A stretch of 7,072 nucleotides of DNA from DATFEN01 sp035691285 (GTDB lineage Bacteria; Acidobacteriota; Vicinamibacteria; Fen-336). The notes below the pieces were generated by a model. It ran no database searches and had not been told where the DNA came from. It saw only the letters and a program-made list of their open reading frames with translations. This document shows positions 1-6,695 of the stretch, in pieces (positions within the stretch are counted from its first letter, which is position 1; each line of letters begins with the position of its first letter). Both the position numbers and the translations under genes were made by a program. The stretch is from contig DASSJI010000154.1 of assembly GCA_035691285.1 (NCBI GenBank), positions 1-7,072 of the forward strand. The letters are read 5' to 3'.

Positions 1-2
1 AC

Positions 3-1634
3 CTGCCCTACGAGGACGAGTTCGGGCAACTGTGGCAGCTCGTCGGCGAGGAGCCGGTGACGCTCGAGTGGCTCCTGTGGCCGGTCTCCGAGCACCGCAT
101 CCCGCTCTCGCGGCTCGTCTGGCTCGGCGTGCTCCGGGCCGCCGACTACGACTTCCGCGCCGGGATGCTCCTCAACGTGCTGCTCCTCGCCGGCCTCGCG
201 GCGGCTCTCGTGCGCGCCGCGAGCCGCCTGCGCGGCAGGCCCTCGCCGGCCGATGCCTTCCTGCCGGTCCTGGTCCTGTCCCTCGGCCAGCACGAGAACC
301 TGCTCTGGTCCATGCAGGTCCTCTTCGTCCTGCCGGCGGTCCTCTACGGCGTGTTCCTGACCGAGTCGGTCCGCATCGACGCTCATGCCCCGCCTTCCGT
401 CCTGGCCAGCCTCGCCGTCGCGCTGCTGCCGCTCGCCGACGCGTCGGGCCTGGTGCTGAGCCTGCCGCTCGCGCTCTGGCTGCTCGCGGACGGCCTCGTG
501 CGGCGGCGCTGGCGGGCGGCGCGCGGGCGCGTCGTGCTGGCGCTGGCCGCCCTCTCGATCGCGGTGTCGGCGGCCTTCCTCCTCACCCTCGAGAAGCCCG
601 ACAACGTGCCCGACTACGACGCCTCCCGGGCGCTCCAGGGCGCGACCGAGGTCATGGGCGGCTCCCTCGGGCCGGCGTCCGTCAGCTCCCCGCTTCGGAA
701 CCGCGCCTGGGCCGCGGTCGCCGGTCTTCTTGCAGTGGGCGCGTTCGCGCTGCTGGCGCGGACGCGCCACCGTGGGGGCCCGGGTGCGCTTCGCGCGGAG
801 GCCCTGCTCGCCTGCCTGCTCGCCCCGCTCGGCCTGTTCCTGACCATCGGCTTCGCCCGCGCCGCCCTCGGACCCGGCGCGTGCATGCTCACCAAGTACA
901 GCACCCTCGGCGCCACGCTGCTCGTGTGCCTCTACTTCGTGGCGGTTCTCGGGGGCGGCCGCCTCGCCCGCTACGTGGCCTTCGGGCTGCTGGGCGCGGC
1001 GCTCCTCGCCCAGAACGCGGCGATCCGCCAGGCGCTGCGCTACGGCGAGACGCGGCGACGGGGCTACGACGCCTTCTCGGCCGACGTGGCGCGCGGGCTG
1101 ACCGCGGACGCGATCGTGGCGAGGAATCGGAAGACCCTCTACGCCGAGATCACGCCCGAGATGTTCGAGTGGATGCGCGGGCTCAACCGGCACCGCATCG
1201 GGCCCTTCGCGCGCCACCCCGCGCCGCTCGACCGCGACTCTGGCCCGCGCGCCGAGGAGGCGATCCCGCTCGCCCCGGTCGGCGCCCACGACGCGGTCTG
1301 GAACGACGGCGTCGCGCGCGTCACCGGCGGCGATCCCTACCTCGTGTTCCGCCTGCCACAGCCGCGGGACGTCGTCGCCGTGCGCATCGAGTTCGACACC
1401 GCGAGCCGCCGCCCCGAGACGCGGATCGAGGCGTTCTGGGCCCTCTCCGGCACGCCCAGGGCCGACTTCGACTGGTGGCAGCGCAGCGTGAACGCCACGG
1501 TTCCGCCGGGGGCCGGGCGGCGCGAGCTGGAGCTGCCCGTCTACGACACGATCGACCTGCTCCGCCTCGATCTCGAGCCCCTGGCGACGGAGTTCCGCCT
1601 CCACGCCATCCGGCTCGTGGTGCGACCCGCCTGA
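3..1634 (+). CDS. Polytopic membrane protein with C-terminal beta-rich domain, possible GT-C-type glycosyltransferase (5' partial)
   Basis: The frame is open from the left edge to a TGA at 1632-1634. A GTG at 57 could start it, but the 18 codons before it read as protein of the same kind (LPYEDEFGQLW), so the real start is probably outside the window. Numbering from the GTG, hydrophobic segments lie near residues 35-53, 85-101, 115-144 (perhaps two), 157-177, 217-234, 247-268, 283-298 and 305-322. The motifs SEHRIPLSRL (11-20) and QHENLLWSMQ (78-87) resemble those I recall from uncharacterised membrane proteins of polysaccharide loci. Residues about 415-523 form a soluble domain rich in predicted beta strands (DPYLVFRLP, VRIEFD, FRLHAIRLVV), resembling discoidin-like carbohydrate-binding sandwiches. 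The acidic EDE (bases 12-20) ahead of the first long hydrophobic segment recalls the acidic pair in the first external loop of GT-C enzymes. Membrane location is well supported; enzymatic function is inference. The gene converges on the export operon. Confidence 0.8.
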   Translation: MPYEDEFGQLWQLVGEEPVTLEWLLWPVSEHRIPLSRLVWLGVLRAADYDFRAGMLLNVLLLAGLAAALVRAASRLRGRPSPADAFLPVLVLSLGQHENLLWSMQVLFVLPAVLYGVFLTESVRIDAHAPPSVLASLAVALLPLADASGLVLSLPLALWLLADGLVRRRWRAARGRVVLALAALSIAVSAAFLLTLEKPDNVPDYDASRALQGATEVMGGSLGPASVSSPLRNRAWAAVAGLLAVGAFALLARTRHRGGPGALRAEALLACLLAPLGLFLTIGFARAALGPGACMLTKYSTLGATLLVCLYFVAVLGGGRLARYVAFGLLGAALLAQNAAIRQALRYGETRRRGYDAFSADVARGLTADAIVARNRKTLYAEITPEMFEWMRGLNRHRIGPFARHPAPLDRDSGPRAEEAIPLAPVGAHDAVWNDGVARVTGGDPYLVFRLPQPRDVVAVRIEFDTASRRPETRIEAFWALSGTPRADFDWWQRSVNATVPPGAGRRELELPVYDTIDLLRLDLEPLATEFRLHAIRLVVRPA

Positions 1635-1635
1635 T

Positions 1636-2685
1636 TCAGCCGAAGAGGCGCGTGAGCGCCCGGTGGACGGCGCGCAGCGGGGCCGTGACCCGCCAGCTCG
1701 CCGAGGCCCGCAGCGCCGCCGCCTCGGCGCGGGCCTCGAGCTCCGACCGGCGCAACACCTCGGCCTCGGCCTGCGCGGCGCCCAGGCCCGCCTCCGCCTC
1801 CGAGGCTCTCTCGCGCAGCCCGCGCGCCTCCTGGAGCCGCTCCAGCTTCCGCTTCCGCGCCTCGACCTCGACCTGCCAGAAGGCCCGCTCGGGCCCCCTG
1901 ACCTCGGCGAACTCGCGGTCGAGATCGAAGCCCGTGCGTCTCAGATCGACGATCTCCCGGTGGCGGCGGCGGAGCAGCGGACCGAGGTGCTCGCGGAAAG
2001 CTGGCTCGCTCCTCCGCACGATCTCGGCGAAGAGCGCCGGGTGCATGGCGCCCCGGTGCATGGCCCGCGTCATCGAGTCCGGGCGCTGGCGGTAGAGGAA
2101 GTGGACCTCCTTCAGGATCGTGCCCCGGTGGCCGCGCGCCGTCATGCGCACCCACAGCTCCCAGTCCTCGCACCCCTGGCGCATCGTCTCGTCGTAGCCG
2201 CCGACGGCGAGGAGCGCCTCGCGGCGCACGAGCGCGGCACCGTTCACCGTGTTGCGGTCGAGCAGTGCCGGGAAGTCGCAGCTCTCGGGCGTGAAGTCCC
2301 ACTCGCGATCTCCGAAGGCGTGGAGCCAGTGCGAGACGAACGCCAGGGCAGGCTCGGCGTCGAGGACCGCCGCCGCCCTCTCGAGCCAGTTCGGCAGCAG
2401 GAGGTCGTCGCCGTCGAGGCAGCAGACGTACCCGCCCCGGGCCTGGCGCAGGCCGAAGTTGCGCGCCCCGGGCAGCCCGCGGTTCTCGGTCCGCAGCACG
2501 CGCGCCGGCGGCCGGTCGTAGCGCTCGAGGACCCGCAGCGTCTCCGGCTCCGTCGAGCCGTCGTCGACGATCAGGAGCTCGAAGTCCTGGAGCGTCTGGG
2601 CGAGCACCGAATCCACCGCATCGCCCAGATAGGCGCCGAGGTTGTGGCAGGTGACCACGACCGAGATCCGGGGCGCGCTGCTCAC
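1636..2685 (-). CDS. Glycosyltransferase family 2 with C-terminal coiled coil and SWRVTAPLR tail
   Basis: This 349-residue GT-A-fold enzyme probably transfers a sugar from a nucleotide-sugar donor onto a growing surface glycan at the cytoplasmic face of the membrane. Visible motifs are the N-terminal strand ISVVVTCHN (7-15), VDDGS (40-44), the metal-binding LDGDD (90-94), and GCEDWELW (171-178), which carries the likely catalytic acidic residues; RPDSMTRAM (201-209) follows. Residues about 265-327 are charged and Ala/Glu/Arg-rich, probably coiled coil, and the protein ends with SWRVTAPLR (330-338) and a short basic helix. All catalytic motifs look intact. The GTG start at 2685 overlaps the TGA of the upstream fusion gene by four bases and has AAGGTG five bases before it; it also puts the first beta strand at the N-terminus as the family expects. 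The same frame stays open far upstream, but that part is Arg/Gly/Pro-rich shadow of other genes. It is the last gene of the operon. Donor and acceptor sugars cannot be read from sequence. Confidence 0.92.
   Translation of the reverse strand: MSSAPRISVVVTCHNLGAYLGDAVDSVLAQTLQDFELLIVDDGSTEPETLRVLERYDRPPARVLRTENRGLPGARNFGLRQARGGYVCCLDGDDLLLPNWLERAAAVLDAEPALAFVSHWLHAFGDREWDFTPESCDFPALLDRNTVNGAALVRREALLAVGGYDETMRQGCEDWELWVRMTARGHRGTILKEVHFLYRQRPDSMTRAMHRGAMHPALFAEIVRRSEPAFREHLGPLLRRRHREIVDLRRTGFDLDREFAEVRGPERAFWQVEVEARKRKLERLQEARGLRERASEAEAGLGAAQAEAEVLRRSELEARAEAAALRASASWRVTAPLRAVHRALTRLFG
1672..1698 (-). repeat. SWRVTAPLR tail-coding repeat, copy A
   Basis: These 27 bases encode SWRVTAPLR near the C-terminus of the family 2 glycosyltransferase. 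They match 6728-6754 at 25 of 27 positions in the same frame and strand. Part of the match comes from shared residues and strong GC bias at third positions. Confidence 0.6.
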
Positions 2686-5144
2686 GCGGGCACCTTGGAC
2701 CGGACCCTGGCGAAGGCGCCGTCCAGGAAGCTCGCGAAGCCCTCGAGGGACTGCGCCGTCACCTCGAAGCGGCCGACGCGAAAGGGGTCCGTTCCCGCCC
2801 CGACGGCCTCGGGCTCGCACGTCACCGCGGCCTCGAAGCCCGCGGCCCGCGCCGCGGCGGCGGAAGCGTCGTCCACGGCACCGAACGCGTAGGCGAGGTG
2901 GCGCGGGCGAAGGCCAAGCGCCTCTTCGACAGCGCGGAGGCCGTCGACGAGCTCGTGCCGCTTCTCGCCCTCGTCGAGGTGGACGAGCGCCCGGTGGGAG
3001 AAGCCGTGTGCGCCGACCTCGTGCCCCGGCCGGGCCGCCAGTCGGCGCAGCTCCTCGCGGCTCATGGGCCGGCGCTCCCCGTCCACGGGGAGCGCCTGGC
3101 CGCTCCACCGGACGAGCGCCTGGAGCACGGCGTCGCGCTCCTGCGGCGCCGAGCCCAGCAGCCGCGCGTAGAGCGCCGCGTGGCACTCGGCCCGCTCCTG
3201 GGACGTCGCCACGGCGAAGGAGCGCGGCTCGCCGCCCAGCGTCAGCTTCAACTCGTCGGGCGCGGGAGCCGCAGAGAGCAGCGTGCGCTCCAGGACGTCC
3301 CACCAGAACTCGCGCCCCGCGAGCCCCTCCCCCGTCACGAAGAACGTGGCCGGCAGCCCCAGCTCCACGAGGACCGGAGACGCCACGCCGAGGTTGTCGA
3401 GGTATCCGTCGTCGAAGGTCACGGCGGCGGCCCGGGGCGGCAGGTCGTCGCGCCGAGCGCGCTCGATCAGCTCCGCGAGGGGCAGGACCGTGCAGGCGGA
3501 GCGCAGGTGCGCCATCTGCGCCCGGAACGCCTCCGGCGCCACCGCGAGCCCGTACGCGTCCGACTCGGTCGTCGCCACGCGATGGTAGAGGAGGACGACG
3601 CCCGCCCTGCCCCGCGCGCCGCGGCGCCCCGTGGCCTTGACTCCCGGCTTGGTCGCGCGCACGCCGACGAGGAGCGGATAGTACGGGTCGGCGGCGTCGA
3701 GCTCCTCCGGCCGCAGCTCGTGGGCGGCCGCCCCATAGAGAAAGGCAGCGTTCGTCAGGACGTTGCCGTAAGCAGCAGCCTCGACGTGCTCGCCGCCGAA
3801 GCTCTCGCCCGCGAGGAGCCGGGCGCCCGCCTCGGTGAGGCGCCAGTGGTCGCCCTCGGGGCCGTACTCCAGGCAGACGCGGCTCGCCGCGGGAAAGGTG
3901 GCGAGCAGGACCCCGCCGGGCTTCAGGATGCGCCGGCACTCCGCGAGCACGCTCCGCACGTCGTCGACGACGTGGGCCGTCTGGGTGAGGATCACGCAGT
4001 CGTAGCTGTCGGCGGGGATGCTGGGCGCCGCGCGCAGGTCGGCGACGATCCCGGCACGGGCGTTCTCCGGGACGATGTCGAGCACGTCGGCCCGGCTCAC
4101 CCGCTCGCCGCCGAAGCGCCGCGCGTAGTCCGACTCCTGGACCTCCAGCACGTCGCCCTGGATGTCGAGGGCGTGGGCGGCGAGGAAGCGCTCGATGTAG
4201 ACACGGTCCACGGGCGTGCCCCGCGAATAGCCCCAGTCGGGATCGAGAGGGCGCACCCGGCGCAGCTCGCCCCAGTCGATGCCGGCGTCTCCCGCCGCGG
4301 CGAGGGCCGCGGCGAGGCGAGCAGCCTCGGCCTTCAGCTCGTCGATCTGGCGCTGGGTCTCCGCCCGGCGCAGGGACAAGCCGGCATGCCGCTGGGCCGC
4401 GGCCGTGAGGATCGCCTCCTTCGCCGCCAGGACGTGAAGAGTCGCCGCCTGGAACGCGCCGCGGTGCTTCTCGAAGACGCGCTCGAAAGCGGCCGCGTGC
4501 GTCTCGGGGTCCAGGTCCCGGCGGGCGGCGGCGTCCGGCCCGACCGCCTGGTGCAGCAGCGGCTCCTCGATCAGCCGCGCGCCCTTCCCCGCCTCGAGAA
4601 GGCGCAGGAACGCGTCGTAGAGCTCGAGGGCCGGCAGCCCGCCGTCGAGTCCGCCGGCGGCCTCGAAGTCTGCGCGTCGGACGACGGTCGCGTCGTGAAG
4701 CGCCCACGGGTCCGCGAGGAGCGCAGCGAGGCTCGGCGGCCCGGGAACCTGCAGCCGGTCCGCGCCGGCTCCGACGCACACGACCCAGGAGGACACGAGC
4801 GCCAGTGCCGGATCCGCCCCGAACAGCCGAATGGCCTGCTCCATGTAAGCCGGGGCCAGGCGATCTCCTGGATGGGGGAACAGGAGCAGCTCGCCCTCGG
4901 CGGCCTGCGCCCCCGCAGCCCGCGCGGCGGCGCGCGTCGCGAACGAGCCGGGCACCACGCGCACGCGGGGGCGCGTCGCGAGATCGTCGAGCAGGGTCCG
5001 GCCCCTGAGGTTCGCCGTGTCGGCGACGAGAAGGGTCTCGACCTGCACGCCGCGCTGCGCCTCGAGCGAGCGCACCGTGGCGAGCACCCGGGCCTCGTGG
5101 CCGTCGGCGTGGACGACGGCGGTCGCGTCGGCCCGCACTGCCAC
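2682..5144 (-). CDS. Three-domain fusion: degenerate GT2, SAM-methyltransferase-like, NodB-type polysaccharide deacetylase
   Basis: An 820-residue protein with three parts. Residues 1-245 have a family 2 glycosyltransferase layout, but the key motifs are altered: VADTA (40-44) replaces VDDGS and FPHPGD (89-94) replaces LDGDD, so activity is doubtful. Residues 250-285 look like a helical or coiled-coil linker. Residues 290-500 resemble a class I methyltransferase: DPDWGYSRGTPVDRVYIE (301-318), DVLEVQESDYARRFGG (331-346), ADVLDI (352-357), YDCVILTQT (381-389) and ILKPGGVLLATFP (406-418). The usual glycine-rich motif I is missing. Residues 515-815 are a carbohydrate esterase family 4 deacetylase, with LYHRV (519-523), TFDDGY (576-581, catalytic and metal Asp 578/579) and HGFSH (713-717, metal His pair). 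About 130 residues separate the two metal motifs, more than in small NodB enzymes, and include FWWDVLERTLL (613-623). No signal peptide is visible, so it probably acts in the cytoplasm on the glycan precursor. GTG start; the upstream ATPase stop is three bases away. Domain assignments are firm for the deacetylase and good for the methyltransferase; the overall role is inference. Confidence 0.88.
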   Translation of the reverse strand: MAVRADATAVVHADGHEARVLATVRSLEAQRGVQVETLLVADTANLRGRTLLDDLATRPRVRVVPGSFATRAAARAAGAQAAEGELLLFPHPGDRLAPAYMEQAIRLFGADPALALVSSWVVCVGAGADRLQVPGPPSLAALLADPWALHDATVVRRADFEAAGGLDGGLPALELYDAFLRLLEAGKGARLIEEPLLHQAVGPDAAARRDLDPETHAAAFERVFEKHRGAFQAATLHVLAAKEAILTAAAQRHAGLSLRRAETQRQIDELKAEAARLAAALAAAGDAGIDWGELRRVRPLDPDWGYSRGTPVDRVYIERFLAAHALDIQGDVLEVQESDYARRFGGERVSRADVLDIVPENARAGIVADLRAAPSIPADSYDCVILTQTAHVVDDVRSVLAECRRILKPGGVLLATFPAASRVCLEYGPEGDHWRLTEAGARLLAGESFGGEHVEAAAYGNVLTNAAFLYGAAAHELRPEELDAADPYYPLLVGVRATKPGVKATGRRGARGRAGVVLLYHRVATTESDAYGLAVAPEAFRAQMAHLRSACTVLPLAELIERARRDDLPPRAAAVTFDDGYLDNLGVASPVLVELGLPATFFVTGEGLAGREFWWDVLERTLLSAAPAPDELKLTLGGEPRSFAVATSQERAECHAALYARLLGSAPQERDAVLQALVRWSGQALPVDGERRPMSREELRRLAARPGHEVGAHGFSHRALVHLDEGEKRHELVDGLRAVEEALGLRPRHLAYAFGAVDDASAAAARAAGFEAAVTCEPEAVGAGTDPFRVGRFEVTAQSLEGFASFLDGAFARVRSKVPA
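2691..2696 (-). promoter_or_regulatory. Ribosome binding site for the GT2 gene
   Basis: On the - strand this reads AAGGTG, five bases ahead of the GTG start at 2685, inside the end of the upstream fusion gene. It differs from AAGGAG at one base. It supports choosing this GTG as the start, and the GTGA overlap suggests translational coupling as well. Confidence 0.4.
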
Positions 5145-5147
5145 GGG

Positions 5148-5912
5148 TCAGGCCCCCGCCGCCGCCGGCACAGGGTCCGGCTCCGCGGCCAGCATCCTCA
5201 GATACGCCCGGCCCACGTCGGCTCCGTTGCCCTCGAGTGCCACTCGGCCGCCCTCGAGGAGGAGCGCGCGCGTGCAGAAGTCGGCCACCGTGGCGGGCAG
5301 GTGGCTCACGAGGATGACCGTGTAGCCTTGCCGGTGCAGGCGGCGATAGCGCTCCTCGCAGCGCGCCTTGAACTCGGCGTCGCCGACAGCGAACACCTCG
5401 TCCAGGATGAGGATGCCCCGGGCGGCGGCGAACGCCACCGAGTAGGCCAGGCGCGCCGCCATCCCGCTCGAGTAGTGCTTGAGGGGGAGGTTGGCGAAGC
5501 GCTCGAGGCCCGCGAAGCCCAGGACCTCGTCGATGCGGCCGCGCGCCTCGCGCAGCGAGAGGCCCATCGCGGTGCCGATGAGCAGGATGTTGTCGATCGC
5601 GTCCAGCTCGGGGTTCCACCCGACGCCCAGCTCGAGGATCGGCGTGATCGGCGCTCCGATGGCCACGCTCCCCGCGTCGGCCTGATAGATGCCGCTCAGG
5701 ATCTTCAGGAGCGTGCTCTTGCCTGAGCCGTTTCGGCCCATGATCCCCAGGGTCTGGCCCTCGTCCAGCGCGAGGCTCACGTCGTCCAGCACGGTGAGGC
5801 GCTCGAACGAGCGCCGGCGGAACGCGCCCAGGACGTGCTCGCGGACCGTGGTCCGGCGGACGCTCGGGATCCAGAAGCCCTTCCTCAAGTGGCGGGCCTC
5901 GACGATCGCCAT
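5148..5912 (-). CDS. ABC transporter ATP-binding protein for polysaccharide export (Wzt/TagH-like)
   Basis: This 254-residue nucleotide-binding subunit powers export of a lipid-linked glycan through the adjacent permease at the inner membrane. Motifs: Walker A GRNGSGKST (59-67), signature YSSGM (147-151), Walker B ILILDEV (167-173, catalytic Glu 172), AVGD (175-178) and switch His 204 in VSH. The stretch LELGVGWNPELDAIDNI (93-109), with Glu where many ABC ATPases have the Q-loop Gln, and the YSSGM form of the signature are typical of O-antigen and teichoic-acid exporters, as is the extra N-terminal segment between the first strand and Walker A (about 14-40). The protein ends soon after the nucleotide-binding domain in a Pro/Ala-rich tail, so it lacks the C-terminal glycan-binding domain of classical Wzt. 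ATG start; its start follows the permease stop by three bases and its own stop precedes the fusion-gene start by three, consistent with one operon. A KpsT-like capsule role is an alternative. Confidence 0.93.
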   Translation of the reverse strand: MAIVEARHLRKGFWIPSVRRTTVREHVLGAFRRRSFERLTVLDDVSLALDEGQTLGIMGRNGSGKSTLLKILSGIYQADAGSVAIGAPITPILELGVGWNPELDAIDNILLIGTAMGLSLREARGRIDEVLGFAGLERFANLPLKHYSSGMAARLAYSVAFAAARGILILDEVFAVGDAEFKARCEERYRRLHRQGYTVILVSHLPATVADFCTRALLLEGGRVALEGNGADVGRAYLRMLAAEPDPVPAAAGA

Positions 5913-5915
5913 GGC

Positions 5916-6695
5916 TCAGAGGTGCTCCGCGGCCCTGGGCGCGAAGCGCCGGAAGACCAGGCTGCCGGCGAGGAGGCACGTCAGGGACATCCCGAAGAGC
6001 AGCAGGTGGCCGCGGATCGACGGGATGCGCCCCTCGACGAGCACCGCCCGCGAGAACTCGATCACCGCTGTCGGCGGCCACAGGTAGAGGTTGAAGTGCA
6101 GCCGCTCGGGCATGATGTCGAGCGGGTAGACGATGGGCGCGACGAAGAAGCCGGCGTGGGAGATCACCTCCCATACCTGGTTCAGGTCGCGGTAGCGCAG
6201 GAACAGCACGCTCGTCGCCAGGGAGAAGCCCAGCACGATGGCCACGAGCTGCGCGGCGTAGGCCAGGTAGAGGGCCACGCTCCCCGGCCCGGCCAGCCGG
6301 CCCTGCAGGCCGAGGAAGGTCAGCATCGCCGCGGACACGACGGCGAGGGTGATCAGGGGGTTCGAGAGGGACGTGACCACGAGCACGGCGCGCGGGAAGC
6401 GCGTCTTCGTCAGCAGGTAGCCTTTCGCGTGGAGCGACAGCAGCCCGACCTTCGTCCCTTCGGCGAAGAACTCCCACAGGAACAGGCCGACCAGGAGGTT
6501 GAGGCCGTAGTTCGGGTTTCCGGAGAAGATGTGGGAGAAGACCCACATGAGGACCAGGAACATCGACGTCGGCTTGAGGAGCGCCCAGACGAAGCCTCCC
6601 AGCGTGCCCTGATAGCGGACCTTGAAATCGGTGCGGACCAGTGTCCAGACGAGGCCGATAAAGTCGGGGCGCTCCGCGGCCGCGGCCGCCGTCAT
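5916..6695 (-). CDS. ABC-2 type polysaccharide export permease (Wzm/TagG-like)
   Basis: This 259-residue integral membrane subunit forms the export channel for a lipid-linked surface glycan, working with the ATPase encoded next. The N-terminal cytoplasmic segment carries DFKVRYQGTLGGFVWALLKP (23-42), the amphipathic helix and first membrane entry typical of ABC-2 glycan exporters. About six hydrophobic segments follow, near 34-56, 63-80, 103-128, 138-166, 178-194 and 229-248. RYRDLNQVW (167-175) followed by FFVAPIVYPL (183-192) is also a family feature. Length matches the usual 255-275 residues. I chose the ATG at 6695 because it overlaps the upstream TGA by four bases (ATGA) and gives the normal N-terminus; the frame stays open to an ATG at 6758, but those 21 extra residues are Arg-rich and overlap the upstream gene. 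Wzm, KpsM and TagG cannot be told apart here; the paired ATPase favours the Wzm/TagG type. Confidence 0.93.
   Translation of the reverse strand: MTAAAAAERPDFIGLVWTLVRTDFKVRYQGTLGGFVWALLKPTSMFLVLMWVFSHIFSGNPNYGLNLLVGLFLWEFFAEGTKVGLLSLHAKGYLLTKTRFPRAVLVVTSLSNPLITLAVVSAAMLTFLGLQGRLAGPGSVALYLAYAAQLVAIVLGFSLATSVLFLRYRDLNQVWEVISHAGFFVAPIVYPLDIMPERLHFNLYLWPPTAVIEFSRAVLVEGRIPSIRGHLLLFGMSLTCLLAGSLVFRRFAPRAAEHL

Noticed and set aside
57..59. GTG at 57 as the true start of the membrane protein
   Set aside because: The in-frame codons before it to the window edge read as a continuing sequence of the same character (LPYEDEFGQLW), so the gene most likely begins outside the window.
1647..1660. Small hairpin GGCGC-GTGA-GCGCC next to the convergent stops, considered as a terminator
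   Set aside because: Only a five-base-pair stem, no T-tract on either strand, and it lies within the GT2 coding sequence; such short inverted repeats are expected by chance in this GC-rich DNA.
32..2095. A 687-codon + strand open frame overlapping the membrane protein gene in another frame
   Set aside because: Low-complexity Arg/Ala/Pro translation that runs through the stop of the real gene into the antisense of the GT2 gene.
2898..5726. A 942-codon + strand open frame opposite the fusion and ATPase genes
   Set aside because: It is antisense to well-supported domains and its composition is that of a GC-bias shadow; no motif or start signal supports it.
2686..6546. A very long - strand open frame (about 1,290 codons) that runs in frame into the start of the GT2 gene
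   Set aside because: The translation is Arg/Gly/Pro/Ala-rich with no domain sense and lies out of frame with three clear genes on the same strand. It is open because GC-rich codons rarely make stops.
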